From: Desulfofustis sp.
GTDB lineage: Bacteria > Desulfobacterota > Desulfobulbia > Desulfobulbales > Desulfocapsaceae
DNA length: 43,333 nt
Assembly (NCBI GenBank): GCA_022340565.1
Contig: JAJDNR010000219.1
Coordinates: 1 to 43,333, forward strand
Reading direction: 5' to 3'
The stretch's first letter is position 1; every line of letters begins with the position of its first letter. This document shows positions 1 through 8,842 of this stretch, in pieces. The notes beneath the pieces were generated by a model. It did no database searches. It saw nothing but the letters and a program-made list of their open reading frames with translations, and was not told the DNA's origin. A program made the position numbers and the translations under genes.

Positions 1-1
1 G

Positions 2-916
2 CGCGGAACCGCGCCGCTGCCCAGAGATCTCGAGGAATTACCTGAATACGCAAGGCGATTCAGCGGCAGAAACGGCCTGATTACCCTCAACCCGAAAGCG
101 CCGGTGCAGCTGCCTGCCTGCTCAGAGCCCCTGTCGTACCAAGGCGAGCGGTCATTGCAGCAGGAACTTGACATGATGACCGAGGCGTTTCGCAAAACCC
201 AGGCGGGGGGCGATCCGGTATCCGGGGTTTCGCTGTTCTTCACCGCTCCGTCGCCCGGCACGGTGGCGCTGTTTCTCGAAAACCGGTACTACCGGGACTA
301 CCAGAGTTACCTTGAGGCCCTGGGCTCGGTACTCAGCCGGGAATATGAAATCATCGCCGATTCCGGTGTGATGCTGCAGATCGACTGCCCTGACCTGGCC
401 ATGGGCAGGCATACCCGATACAAACACTTGACCGACCAGCAGTTCCTGTCTCTGATCGAACACAATATCGATGTCCTCAACCGGGCTCTCGGATCAATCG
501 ACCCGCAGCGCTGCAGGGCCCATATCTGCTGGGGCAATTATCCCGGCACCCATCACTGCGATATCGAGCTCGACACGATCTTCGACACCATCATGAAGCT
601 CAAGCCGATGTCTATCTCGCTGGAGTCCTGCAATCACCGCCACGCCCATGAGCACCGCATTTTCGCAAAGCGGACGCTGCCCGCCGACAAGGTGCTGCTG
701 CCGGGGGTGATCGACACCACCTCGAACACCGTCGAGCACCCGGAAACGGTGGCCGAACGACTCCGCAATTTCGTCTCGGTGCTCGGCCCGGAGCGGGTTA
801 TCGCGTCGACCGACTGCGGATTTGCATCGACCTCGACGGCGGCCTCGGTGTCAGGTGAGATCGCCTGGCTCAAGCTGGGCTCTCTCGTTGAGGGGGCTCG
901 ACTGGCGGACTGTTGA
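2..916 (+). CDS. Cobalamin-independent methionine synthase (MetE C-terminal)-like methyltransferase, 5' end outside window
   Basis: The frame is open from the left edge, so the true start lies upstream; an internal GTG at 104 is not needed. The visible part matches the zinc-dependent methyltransferase barrel of COG0620, the family of the MetE C-terminal domain and of epoxyalkane:coenzyme M transferase. Landmarks are HICWGNY (His and Cys zinc ligands), ESCNHRHAHE, LPGVIDTTSN, and STDCGF near the end, which carries the second Cys ligand. The family moves a methyl or alkyl group onto a thiol. Stand-alone members like this lack the MetE N-terminal domain, and the acceptor cannot be read from the sequence. 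It ends 20 bp before the convergent PKS-like gene, with no obvious terminator between. The family is well supported, the substrate is not. Confidence 0.85.
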   Translation, partial: RGTAPLPRDLEELPEYARRFSGRNGLITLNPKAPVQLPACSEPLSYQGERSLQQELDMMTEAFRKTQAGGDPVSGVSLFFTAPSPGTVALFLENRYYRDYQSYLEALGSVLSREYEIIADSGVMLQIDCPDLAMGRHTRYKHLTDQQFLSLIEHNIDVLNRALGSIDPQRCRAHICWGNYPGTHHCDIELDTIFDTIMKLKPMSISLESCNHRHAHEHRIFAKRTLPADKVLLPGVIDTTSNTVEHPETVAERLRNFVSVLGPERVIASTDCGFASTSTAASVSGEIAWLKLGSLVEGARLADC

Positions 917-936
917 GTGCAGCTTTTCTTCCCGCT

Positions 937-3903
937 TCAGACCGGTTTTGCTTCCAGGCACCGGCAGATCTCATCGACCAGCTGGTCGAGGCGCGGATGA
1001 TCGAACAGCACATCGATACCGAGTTCAATCTGCAGCTGCGACTCGAGCTGGCCGATCAGCTGGGTGGCGCTGAGCGAATCGAGGCCCTGATCGGTGAGGT
1101 CGATGTCGGGGTCGATCTCGGTGAGGTTGGTCAGTTCCCGCACCATCGAACCGACGCGTTCGGCGATGTCCCGCCTGTCTCCTCCGTTACCCGGCGCCGC
1201 TGAATCGCCGCCGTCATCCCCACGTCCGGCCCGTTTGTCAAGATAATCGACGAGGGCGTCAACCAGCGGGTAGTCGAACAGCAGGTCGGTATCGAGGTCC
1301 ACGCCCAGCTTCTTCTGCAGCGTGCCGACGAAGTCCGTGGCGCTGAGCGAATCGAGGCCCTGGTCGGTGAGGGCGACATCGGGGATGACCGCATCGATAC
1401 CGGTCAGCTCGATGAAGGTCTTCTCCACCAGTTCGCGAATGCTGCCCGAGCCGGCGGTGTCGGGGATGGCGGGGGGCTGAGCCTCCTCGTCGAGGGAAAA
1501 GTAATGGTGCAGCTCCACGCCCCGGTTGCGGTCGAAGGGTGATGCGATGTCGGCAAGGGGCTTGCGCTGATTGTCGCCGGCTCCGGTTATGACGATATGG
1601 GCGTTGGCTCCGCCGAACCCGAAACTGCTGACGCCGATCAGCGCCGTCCTGTCGATCGGGGTCGGCTGATCGACCACATGCAGATTGAACGAGTCGAAAT
1701 CGATAAAGCTGTTGGGCGTGTGGAAATGGATATTGGCGGGAATGACACCGCGGTTGAGGGAAAGCGCCGATTTTATCAGGCCGGCCACGCCCGCTGCCGA
1801 TTCGAGATGGCCCATATTGGACTTGACCGAGCCGAGGTGACAGGGGGTGGTCCGGTTTTTTGCGACACTGTTCTGCAGCGCGCTGATCTCGATCGGGTCC
1901 CCGATCTTGGTGCCGGTCCCGTGGCACTCGATATAGTTCAGATCGGTCGGCTCCACCCCGGCATCGGCGCATGCCGCGGCGATAAGATCCTCCTGAGCGG
2001 CCGGATGCGGCGCCGTAATCAGCTGGGTTCTGCCGCCGTTCTGGTTGATCGAGGAGCCGAGAATTTCGGCATAGTATGACGGCGTCAGTTCCCGATTCGC
2101 GAGCAGGACCAAACCGCCGCCTTCGGCACGTACATAACCGTTGGCGGAATCGTCGAAGGTCTTGCAGCGCTGGTCGGCGGAGAGAAAACCGGAGTCGCGC
2201 ATGGAATGTGTGAAGCGGTTGCCGAGCAGCATGTTGACCCCGCCGGCGATCGCGTAGTCGATTCTGCCCGCCTCGATATCCTTGCAGCCGTAGTGGACCG
2301 CGAGCAGCGATGACGAGCAGGCAGTATTGATGACCAAGCTGGGGCCGCGCAGGTCGTAGTGATAACTGATGCGGGAGGCGATGATGGATGGGTTGGTTCC
2401 GGTCGGGTAGAACACCGAATCGCGGCGGCCCCGATACTCTTCGTTCCAGGCCCCGAGATAAACCCCCACCCGGCTCTTGTCGAGGGACGCCGGGTCGATC
2501 CCCGCATCCCTGAAGAGCATTTCCGTCAGCTCGAGGGCGAGGATCTGCTGAGGATCCATGGTCTTCGCCTCAGCGTCGGGAATGTTGAAATAATGGTGGT
2601 CGAAGCGCGATACGACCGGGTCGAGGAAGCCGGCTTCATAGTCGCCCCGCATGGCGTCGCCCCGCACCTGGTCCTCGCCGCTGAGCAGCGTGTTCCAGTA
2701 GTCGTTCAGCGTCTGAACCGACGCCGGGAAACGGCAGCTCATCGCCGAGATCACTACGCGGTTACGCTGATAGGGTCGTCTCACTGCCTGCTTCCTCTTG
2801 GCCGGCCGGTCGCCGAAATTGTCGAGCAGCTGCCGCACACTGGTGTAACGATAAAAATCCTGGGGCTCCAGCGACGGGAACCAGGGCCGCAGCAGGGCCG
2901 CGAACTCGACGAAGGTTCTCGACGTGAAGTCCTGGTAGGAGAGCGGTGTGTCGAAGTCAAGTCCGGACCTGAACGACTCAATAGTGCGCGTCACTTCTCC
3001 GATGAACCTCGACTGATCGAGTTTGCGCCGCTGAAACAGGATCCAGGCTGCCTCGTCTTCACCCCGGTACATGGAGGACGCGTAGGTGTGGGCGGGGAAG
3101 ATATCGCAGCACTGCTTCAACACCGGGTGGAAACCAATCTCGATGATGTCGAACTGGTCATCGGGATAACGCTTCCTGATCTCCTGGAGGGAGGCAATAA
3201 AGTCGATTGAACGTGCCAGCCAGCGCTGCCAGTGATCCGGGGCGAGGTTTTCCTCGAAGCGGGCGGTGACACCGGAAACGAACAGGGCATTCCGGGCCGG
3301 GCGAGATGCATGCGGCCGGATGCAGGAGACGAATTCCTGGTAGTCGGGATGATGCCAGGGGTGAGCCACCACCATTTCGCTGAAATCGTGGTGGGCGGCG
3401 AGGAAATCCTGCATCTGCTCGGTGCTGCCGCTGAGGGTGACATGGACCTTCCGATCGCTGATGAAGTTCCTTGATGAGAGTGATACTTCGAGCTCTGAGA
3501 TCTGAGCCTCGTCGAGCAGGCCGTGCAGCATCCGCCCGTCGATAGACGCCCCCGCCTCACCGATTTCATGGGTAAGCTCGAGCAGCTCCTCAAGGGAATA
3601 CATGCCGGCCTGGTAGGCTGCGGCCAGTTCACCGACACTGTGCCCGACAACGATATCAGGCCGATACCCCCAGCGAGTCCAGATGTCCGACAGACAGATT
3701 TCGGCGGCGACCGTAAGCAGCGGACTGGCCGGGCATCGATGGCTGCCGATTTCCTTCTCCCAGAGTGTTTCCAGGTCGATATGCAACCGCTGTTCGAGGA
3801 TGGCGGAAATTTCATGCCATAGCGGTGAGGTTTTAACGAGCTTCGAACTGCTCTGAAGGCTCTTGGTTCCCTCTCCTGAATAGAGAAATATGGTGCGTGT
3901 CAT
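937..3903 (-). CDS. Polyketide synthase-like protein, domain order AT-KS-ACP-ACP
   Basis: Predicted multidomain acyl-chain-building enzyme of 988 residues. It opens with an acyltransferase (FLYSGEG near the N-terminus; GHSVGE with nucleophile Ser about 89). A full ketosynthase follows: TACSSS with Cys about 529, ECHGTGT with His about 661, and NMGHLES with His about 699, so the catalytic triad is intact. Two acyl carrier domains close it, each with GLDSLSA and phosphopantetheine serines at about 852 and 943. No ketoreductase, dehydratase or thioesterase is visible. ATG at 3903 is preferred because AT domains start just before FLYSGEG; a GTG at 3954 would add 17 non-family residues. AT before KS is unusual, since modular PKSs run KS-AT-ACP. 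It is alone on its strand, so partner enzymes must be elsewhere. The product is unknown. Confidence 0.9.
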   Translation of the reverse strand: MTRTIFLYSGEGTKSLQSSSKLVKTSPLWHEISAILEQRLHIDLETLWEKEIGSHRCPASPLLTVAAEICLSDIWTRWGYRPDIVVGHSVGELAAAYQAGMYSLEELLELTHEIGEAGASIDGRMLHGLLDEAQISELEVSLSSRNFISDRKVHVTLSGSTEQMQDFLAAHHDFSEMVVAHPWHHPDYQEFVSCIRPHASRPARNALFVSGVTARFEENLAPDHWQRWLARSIDFIASLQEIRKRYPDDQFDIIEIGFHPVLKQCCDIFPAHTYASSMYRGEDEAAWILFQRRKLDQSRFIGEVTRTIESFRSGLDFDTPLSYQDFTSRTFVEFAALLRPWFPSLEPQDFYRYTSVRQLLDNFGDRPAKRKQAVRRPYQRNRVVISAMSCRFPASVQTLNDYWNTLLSGEDQVRGDAMRGDYEAGFLDPVVSRFDHHYFNIPDAEAKTMDPQQILALELTEMLFRDAGIDPASLDKSRVGVYLGAWNEEYRGRRDSVFYPTGTNPSIIASRISYHYDLRGPSLVINTACSSSLLAVHYGCKDIEAGRIDYAIAGGVNMLLGNRFTHSMRDSGFLSADQRCKTFDDSANGYVRAEGGGLVLLANRELTPSYYAEILGSSINQNGGRTQLITAPHPAAQEDLIAAACADAGVEPTDLNYIECHGTGTKIGDPIEISALQNSVAKNRTTPCHLGSVKSNMGHLESAAGVAGLIKSALSLNRGVIPANIHFHTPNSFIDFDSFNLHVVDQPTPIDRTALIGVSSFGFGGANAHIVITGAGDNQRKPLADIASPFDRNRGVELHHYFSLDEEAQPPAIPDTAGSGSIRELVEKTFIELTGIDAVIPDVALTDQGLDSLSATDFVGTLQKKLGVDLDTDLLFDYPLVDALVDYLDKRAGRGDDGGDSAAPGNGGDRRDIAERVGSMVRELTNLTEIDPDIDLTDQGLDSLSATQLIGQLESQLQIELGIDVLFDHPRLDQLVDEICRCLEAKPV
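1065..1383. repeat. Direct repeat encoding the two ACP phosphopantetheine sites
   Basis: About 46 bp at 1065-1110 recur at 1338-1383 with only a few mismatches. The offset is 273 bp, or 91 codons, so reading frame is kept. The copies encode the same segment around GLDSLSA of the tandem carrier domains. This suggests duplication of one ACP unit or later gene conversion. Confidence 0.75.
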
Positions 3904-4123
3904 GGGGTTCCCGAGTGCAGCAGGCTGCCGTGCCGATTGGTAAAAAAAAACCACCAGCTAACCTGGCGGTCAAGGGCATCACGTTCGCCTTAAATTTCAT
4001 AAAGCAAGGTAATCAACGATGAAAAATCAGCGCTGAGTACTACGATTTGACATGTGGGTGGTTTGTCAAGCCGCCTGGTCGTTTTTGGTATCCAGGGGCG
4101 GGGGCGCCCTCCGGCGGTCTCAC

Positions 4124-4435
4124 TCAAAAACCATATCCGCGGCCCACGGCGACGAGGACAATGCCGACCACCATGGACAGAAAGATATTGCCCGTTTTCA
4201 AGCTGCAGAGGGCGGTGCACAGCGTGGCAATCCAGCCGAGCGGACCGGCGGCGAGGGCGGCGGGTACAATCAGCGACAGCAGGATGGTACCCGGCAGGGC
4301 GTCCATAAAACGCTTGAAGCGGCCGGTCTTGGGGAGCTTGGAGGCGAGCAGCAGGCCGCCGATCCTGAGCCCATAGGTGACCGCAGCGGCGCCGAAAATG
4401 GTCAGCCAAACCAGGGTGTCCGCAGTGTTATGCAT
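4124..4435 (-). CDS. azlD: AzlD-family branched-chain amino acid transport protein
   Basis: Small hydrophobic subunit (103 residues) of an AzlCD exporter, a family that exports branched-chain amino acids in Bacillus and Corynebacterium (BrnFE). It has about four membrane segments and the typical AzlD block TYGLRIGGLLLASKLP followed by a short cytoplasmic loop (RFKRFMDALPG). ATG at 4435 is preferred over an in-frame GTG at 4441 because an AAGGA ribosome site lies about 8 nt before it. The start overlaps the azlC stop by 8 nt, which indicates translational coupling. It is the last gene of the minus-strand group that begins with the Yip1-family gene. Confidence 0.88.
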   Translation of the reverse strand: MHNTADTLVWLTIFGAAAVTYGLRIGGLLLASKLPKTGRFKRFMDALPGTILLSLIVPAALAAGPLGWIATLCTALCSLKTGNIFLSMVVGIVLVAVGRGYGF

Positions 4436-5132
4436 CGCCACCGTCCTTGCCGGGGGCGAACGCAGCGGTCAGTGCACCGGCGATGCCGCCGCAGATGATA
4501 TACCATTTGCCCGGCAGCAGGGTCTCGGCAATGGCCGCCCCCACAGCCGCAGCCAGCCACGGCAGGATATCCCGCCGTCCTTTCCAGAAGCTGAAGACCA
4601 GCGCGGTGAAAACGGCCACGAAGGAGAAATCGAGCCCGTAGCGCTCCGGGTTTGCAATGACCGCACCAAGCCCGTGGCCGGACAGCGTACCCAGGCACCA
4701 GGCACTCTGCACGCAGAGGCCGCCGCCGAGCAGGAACCAGGTGGTGGTCGGGGCCTTGTGGAAGCGGGCCATGGTCATCGCCCAGTTTTCGTCGGCGACC
4801 AGGTGCATGAACACGAACTTGTGCCCCAGCCGGGTATCCTGGAACAGGGGATTCAGGGAGGCGCCAATCAGCAGGTAGCGCATGTTGATCACGAGTACCG
4901 CCAGGACGATCTCCGCCACCGGCAGCGGCGGTACCCACATGTCGACCATCACGAATTGCGCGGAACCGGCGAATACGCTGAGGTTCATGACCAGCAGCTG
5001 GTACCAGGTCAGCCCTTTCTGCGCGGCCATGAGACCGAGCACGCTGCCGTAGGCTCCAACCGAGAGGGAGACCACCAGATTGGCGGCAAAACCGGCGCGC
5101 AGGTCGCGCAGCTGTGGCGATCGACTATTCAT
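4428..5132 (-). CDS. azlC: AzlC-family branched-chain amino acid permease
   Basis: Large membrane subunit of the AzlCD exporter, about 234 residues. The AzlC fold is recognisable from LRAGFAANLVVSLSVGAYG at the N-terminus, from FAGSAQFVMVDMW, and from the central LVINMRYLLIGASL motif. Seven or so hydrophobic segments follow. ATG at 5132 is chosen; a GTG at 5141 is in frame and possible. Its start overlaps the end of the YigZ/IMPACT gene by about 8 nt and its end overlaps azlD, so the three are surely cotranscribed. The exporter is expected to relieve accumulation of valine, leucine or isoleucine, or of methionine in some relatives. Substrate is inferred from the family only. Confidence 0.88.
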   Translation of the reverse strand: MNSRSPQLRDLRAGFAANLVVSLSVGAYGSVLGLMAAQKGLTWYQLLVMNLSVFAGSAQFVMVDMWVPPLPVAEIVLAVLVINMRYLLIGASLNPLFQDTRLGHKFVFMHLVADENWAMTMARFHKAPTTTWFLLGGGLCVQSAWCLGTLSGHGLGAVIANPERYGLDFSFVAVFTALVFSFWKGRRDILPWLAAAVGAAIAETLLPGKWYIICGGIAGALTAAFAPGKDGGDA

Positions 5133-5745
5133 GGACTTCACATCTCGCTTTGCCGCCGCTGACCGTGATCATTTTTCGCACGAAGGCCTCCGAGGATGAT
5201 TCCGGCAGCTGCAGCTCGAGGACTACCGTATCGGAAAAACTCCGCTTGATGACGCTTCCGCCCGATTCAGCGAGGAGGCGTTCGCATAACGGCAGGAGAT
5301 TATAGTCAAGACACAGGCGAAATTGCAACAGCGGCTGCTTTTCAATTGATTCGAGCCGGGCAAGGGCCTGCTGCAGCGATGATGTGTAGGCCCTGATCAG
5401 GCCTCCCTTGCCCAGCTTGATGCCGCCGAAATACCTGACCACCGCCGCCCAGATTTCCCCGTATCCGCTATGGTCGAGGACCGTCAGCATCGGTCTGCCG
5501 GCGGTTCCCCTGGGCTCGCCGTCATCGCTCATGGCCCGTTCAGGTGAACCGGGCGGCCCGATGATACAGGCCCAGCAGATATGGTTCGCCTTCGGGTGGA
5601 TCGATGCCAACCGGTCGAGTTCTGCCGTCACCTCCTTCAGGGAGGAGGCGGGCCCGACGTGACAGATGAAACGGCTCGCTCTGACGGTCTGCTCAGCCGA
5701 TGCGGCGGCTTTTGGTATCGGGTAGGAGGTTCGCAGTCCAGGCAC
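5125..5745 (-). CDS. YigZ / IMPACT family protein
   Basis: Member of the UPF0029 (IMPACT N-terminal) family, as E. coli YigZ. The N-terminal domain holds the hallmark SDDGEPRGTAGRPML and VVRYFGGIKLGKGGLIRAY. The C-terminal half (about residues 135-205) resembles the EF-G domain V-like fold of YigZ. Family function is poorly defined; eukaryotic IMPACT affects translational control. The start is uncertain. The open frame runs back to 6033, but that part is antisense-like overlap with the Yip1 gene and has no family similarity. GTG at 5745 gives a 206-residue protein starting near the YigZ N-terminus, though without a strong ribosome site. It begins 23 nt after the Yip1 gene and overlaps azlC. 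Confidence 0.85.
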   Translation of the reverse strand: MPGLRTSYPIPKAAASAEQTVRASRFICHVGPASSLKEVTAELDRLASIHPKANHICWACIIGPPGSPERAMSDDGEPRGTAGRPMLTVLDHSGYGEIWAAVVRYFGGIKLGKGGLIRAYTSSLQQALARLESIEKQPLLQFRLCLDYNLLPLCERLLAESGGSVIKRSFSDTVVLELQLPESSSEAFVRKMITVSGGKARCEVHE

Positions 5746-5768
5746 GGAATAGAGGGCTGAGGGAACCG

Positions 5769-6338
5769 CTAGGGCAGAAATACATAAACGGCGCTGACAC
5801 TGAATATCCACATGCAGCCAAGGGCCAGGGTTGCTTTTCCCTCGCTCAGTCCCTGCCCGACCACCATGCTCTGCCGGACCAGTTTGAACGACCAGCCGAA
5901 GACGATCACCAGTGGGATCAGCAGGGACAGCGGAACCGAGTCGGACTGGTTGAAATTGAGCGCCAGGTTCAGCAGGGGGGCGAGAAACCAGAACGGTACC
6001 GCTGACAGCCCGATCAGATCCATCACCAGCCATAACCCTCCGGGACCGTTGAATGCCCTGGCCGCCGCCCAGTAGACCAACGTAAACCCGAGCAGCACGC
6101 CGAGCATCGTGAAAATGCCGAAAACCCAGAACATGAGCGGGGTGATCAGCGCGTAGCTGCCGTGCATCGGCAGGTCCGGGGTCTGCAGCAGCGATCCGTA
6201 CAGGTTGGACAGGCCGAACGTGAGGCCGACGATGACCAGGTTGATCATCAGGATGTTCCGGGCCTTGCCGGCGAGCGCCAGTTCGAACAGCTCGTCGGTA
6301 CCGGTTATCATGCTCGGCAGAAGCGTAAAGAAATTCAT
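5769..6338 (-). CDS. Yip1-family integral membrane protein
   Basis: Predicted 189-residue membrane protein of the Yip1/YIP1-domain type. About five transmembrane segments follow an N-terminal amphipathic start (MNFFTLLPSMITGTDELF): ILMINLVIVGLTFGL, PLMFWVFGIFTMLG, LVMDLIGLSAVPFWF, LLIPLVIVFGW and ALGCMWIFSVSAVYVFL. The family has no established biochemical role in bacteria. ATG at 6338 is chosen because upstream in-frame sequence runs through the terminator hairpin of the preceding symporter gene and is not protein-like. It heads the group continuing with the YigZ/IMPACT gene and azlCD, so a promoter is expected between 6339 and 6380, although none is clear by eye. Confidence 0.7.
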   Translation of the reverse strand: MNFFTLLPSMITGTDELFELALAGKARNILMINLVIVGLTFGLSNLYGSLLQTPDLPMHGSYALITPLMFWVFGIFTMLGVLLGFTLVYWAAARAFNGPGGLWLVMDLIGLSAVPFWFLAPLLNLALNFNQSDSVPLSLLIPLVIVFGWSFKLVRQSMVVGQGLSEGKATLALGCMWIFSVSAVYVFLP

Positions 6339-6372
6339 GCGCGGTGGTCGACGGTCCGTGGACCAGTCTCTA

Positions 6373-6415
6373 ATGAAAAGACACCCGTTCCAGGGATTGA
6401 CCATGGAACGGGTGT
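6373..6415 (-). terminator. Intrinsic terminator of the symporter operon
   Basis: A perfect 12-bp inverted repeat (6381-6392 and 6404-6415, arm ACACCCGTTCCA) with an 11-nt loop is followed on the minus strand by CTTTTC. It lies 30 bp after the symporter stop codon, before the Yip1-family gene. Confidence 0.85.
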
Positions 6416-6445
6416 TTCGGGTTGTTCGGTAAGGGTTACTATACC

Positions 6446-8095
6446 CTATGCCCAGCCGCCCGGCAAGATCGCATAAATGCAGATGAGCGCACTGACCACG
6501 GCGATGATGATACCGGCGTTGGTGTTGTTGTAGCGCTGGTCGCTGTAGTCGGCCCAACCGTGAATCTTGTCCACCAGCCGTTTGTCCTGTTCGTGCGGGA
6601 TCTTGGCCATCAGCCCCGGCATGCGCTCGGTGATCATCGAAATCACGGTGTGCAGCAGGAAGGTCAGCGGAACGCAGAAGAGCGAACCGGTCATGCCGAC
6701 CTTGGCCTCCAGTCCGCCACCGATGACGATGTTCGGGGCGATGTACGGGGACACGATGATGTAGGCGAGGCCTGATACCAGACAGGCTATCGAGGCGCCG
6801 TAACGGTTGGCTGGTTTCCACCAGACCCCGAGGATGACCAGGGGGGCAACGGTGACGCCGGCCAGGCCGAAGGCCCAGAGGATGCTGACAACCAGAAAGG
6901 TCGGCGGGTCGATCGCAATCAGGATCGAGGCGGCACCGCCGCCGGCGATCGCACAGTAGCCGATGGTCTTCATGGTCTTGTCCGACAGGTCCGGCTTGAT
7001 GGTGGCGATGATGTCCTGGGCGATCATTGCGCCGATGGCCATCAGGTTTGCACTGATGGTGGACAGGCCGGCGGCGATCGCACCGGCGATAACAAACGCC
7101 AGTACCCAGGCCGGATTGTAAACCGAGTTGAGGATCAGGGTGATCTTGTCAAAATCGGTGGGGGCGATGCCAGAACCGGAGGTGGCCTGATAGAAAACCC
7201 CCGAGAAGCCCATCGTGTAGGTCGAGCAGAATACGATACCGCAGAAGAAGGTGAACCAGACCATGGCGCCGCGGGCGGTCTTCAGGTTCGACGCCGTGTA
7301 GACCCTCATGCCGAGATGGGGGAGCCCCATGGCCCCGATCGTGAAGCACGGGATCAGCGCCAGATACCATTTGAACCCGTATTTCATGTCGAAGAAATCA
7401 GGCACCGCCTTGAGCATGTCCGGAACCATGTCTGAATAGAGCAGCGGCGGGAAATACCAGCCGGTGCCACCCATCGCCTTCATGATTGCCCCCAGCGGGA
7501 TGATGAAAGCGACTCCCATCAGGATCATCTGAAACGCGGCATTGTAGGTCGTCCCGTACATGCCGCCGATGGTTACATAACCGACGATCAGCGCACCGCC
7601 GCAGATCAGCGCGACCATGTAGTTGAAGCCGAACAGCATCTCGAATACCTTGGCGACACCGATCATCTGGCCCAGCGCGTACATGACCATGATCAGGATC
7701 ATGAACACGACGGTGATGTACGATGTGCGCCGCCCGTAACGCTCGCGCACGAAATGAGCCGGGGTGAATGCGCCCATCCTTCTCAGCGGCGTCCCATACC
7801 ACAGCGTGATCAGCGGAATCGACAGAGTGAACTGAATCCACATGTAGACGAACGGCACCTTGAGGTTCAGAATCAGCGCCGTGACCCCCATGAAGGTCGC
7901 CAGGCTCATATAGCTCGACGCCATGCCCAGACCGTTGGTGATCGAGCCGATGGAGCGGCCTGCGGTCCAGTAATCGGTGGAGGATTTGGTGGCCCTCTGG
8001 GAATACCATCCGATCGCATAGAAAATGATAAAGGACGCACCGACGAAAATCATGCCGAGTACCGGACTCTCTAATACCCAATTTTCATATTGCAT
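6446..8095 (-). CDS. Sodium:solute symporter family protein (VC_2705/acetate permease type)
   Basis: Large subunit of a two-component Na+/solute symporter, 549 residues with about 13 membrane helices in the LeuT-like fold. Family marks include STDYWTAGRSIGSITNGLGMAS near residue 40, TPAHFVRERYGRR near 115, and AGLSTISANLMAIGAMIAQDI near 345. Relatives with a small partner subunit carry acetate or other short organic acids, which fits a heterotroph using fermentation acids; the substrate here is inferred. It lies 15 bp after the small-subunit gene and ends just before a strong terminator, so the two form one operon. There are no signs of truncation. Confidence 0.9.
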   Translation of the reverse strand: MQYENWVLESPVLGMIFVGASFIIFYAIGWYSQRATKSSTDYWTAGRSIGSITNGLGMASSYMSLATFMGVTALILNLKVPFVYMWIQFTLSIPLITLWYGTPLRRMGAFTPAHFVRERYGRRTSYITVVFMILIMVMYALGQMIGVAKVFEMLFGFNYMVALICGGALIVGYVTIGGMYGTTYNAAFQMILMGVAFIIPLGAIMKAMGGTGWYFPPLLYSDMVPDMLKAVPDFFDMKYGFKWYLALIPCFTIGAMGLPHLGMRVYTASNLKTARGAMVWFTFFCGIVFCSTYTMGFSGVFYQATSGSGIAPTDFDKITLILNSVYNPAWVLAFVIAGAIAAGLSTISANLMAIGAMIAQDIIATIKPDLSDKTMKTIGYCAIAGGGAASILIAIDPPTFLVVSILWAFGLAGVTVAPLVILGVWWKPANRYGASIACLVSGLAYIIVSPYIAPNIVIGGGLEAKVGMTGSLFCVPLTFLLHTVISMITERMPGLMAKIPHEQDKRLVDKIHGWADYSDQRYNNTNAGIIIAVVSALICIYAILPGGWA

Positions 8096-8110
8096 CTCTC
8101 TACCCCCCTG

Positions 8111-8374
8111 CTATTTGGAAGACTCTGAGGAGTCGCCCAGCGCCTCGATCTCGTCATCGAGGTCGTTGGTAAGTTTGGCCTGGAGAGCGACAACAACCAT
8201 CAGTACGACCCACCCGAAGATGATCGGAATGATGTACTGGGACGGAAACCCGAAAACCATTTTGTTCTGTAGACCGGGAAGGGCTACAAAGAGCAGGCCG
8301 AAATGCCCACAGATCAATAGCAGGGCGCTGAAGATCAGGGTATAACGAATTTCCTTTTTGTACGCGCTATTCAT
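8111..8374 (-). CDS. Small subunit of sodium/solute symporter (DUF485/DUF4212 type)
   Basis: Short 87-residue membrane protein with two hydrophobic helices (YTLIFSALLLICGHFGLLFVAL and YIIPIIFGWVVLMVVVALQA) and an acidic, Ser-rich C-terminal tail. Proteins of this size and layout sit directly before acetate-type symporters and are thought to be accessory subunits. The start at 8374 has an excellent ribosome site, AGGAGG, 5-6 nt away. Which of the related small-subunit families it belongs to cannot be decided by eye. Confidence 0.8.
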   Translation of the reverse strand: MNSAYKKEIRYTLIFSALLLICGHFGLLFVALPGLQNKMVFGFPSQYIIPIIFGWVVLMVVVALQAKLTNDLDDEIEALGDSSESSK

Positions 8375-8657
8375 GCTTTCCTCCTTGGCAAAAAACTGTG
8401 GTCTGTTTGTCCCGTGCAGCAGCCGACATGATTCCAGCCGCCCGCGGATGCTGCAGCAGGGTGGTTTAATAAAACGTGCTTGTTATACGGACAGCGGTCA
8501 GTGAACAACCAGAACCGCAGGCTCCACCATCTCCCTCCATGTTGTTCGGTCTTATTTCCCTAAAGGCACAGGGAACATAATGGTTTTCGCGATGACCACG
8601 CTGCCGATCGGAACCAGGCCCCGACCGGGCCGAACGGCAGCATTGGCGTCTGTCTAC

Positions 8658-8667
8658 CGAGCGCTCG
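8658..8667. promoter_or_regulatory. Palindrome CGAGCGCTCG, operator-like copy 1
   Basis: A perfect 10-bp palindrome in the long untranslated leader of the symporter operon. The identical decamer occurs again at 8846-8855. Possible site of a TetR-type repressor. Otherwise 8375-9050 (676 bp) holds no convincing gene; a 75-codon minus frame at 8466-8693 is not protein-like. Confidence 0.4.
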
Positions 8668-8811
8668 ATCACAAAATCGGACCTGATCATCATCCGAGCA
8701 TATCGTAAAGGGGAAGGGGAGGATGGAGTCTAGGCCGTACCGATCAGGTGAACAATTTCGTGCTCGATTCGTGTCGTTCTGACTCCTCCCGGAAAGAAAA
8801 AAGGATGAGCG

Positions 8812-8840
8812 CTTTTACATGAATACGGGTAAAACGTAAA
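8812..8840 (-). promoter_or_regulatory. Candidate sigma-70 promoter of the symporter operon
   Basis: On the minus strand TTTACG (8835-8840) is followed after exactly 17 bp by TAAAAG (8812-8817). Each box matches four of six consensus bases. It would give a leader of roughly 430 nt before the small-subunit gene. Confidence 0.4.
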
Positions 8841-8842
8841 CT

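Noticed and set aside
1597-3210. Long plus-strand open frames opposite the PKS gene
   Set aside because: They are antisense shadows of a GC-rich coding region whose minus frame has clear AT, KS and ACP motifs.
5746-6033. N-terminal extension of the YigZ/IMPACT frame
   Set aside because: It lies inside the Yip1-family gene on the same strand in another frame and has no family similarity.
6339-6821. Upstream extension of the Yip1-family frame
   Set aside because: It crosses the symporter terminator and the symporter coding region.
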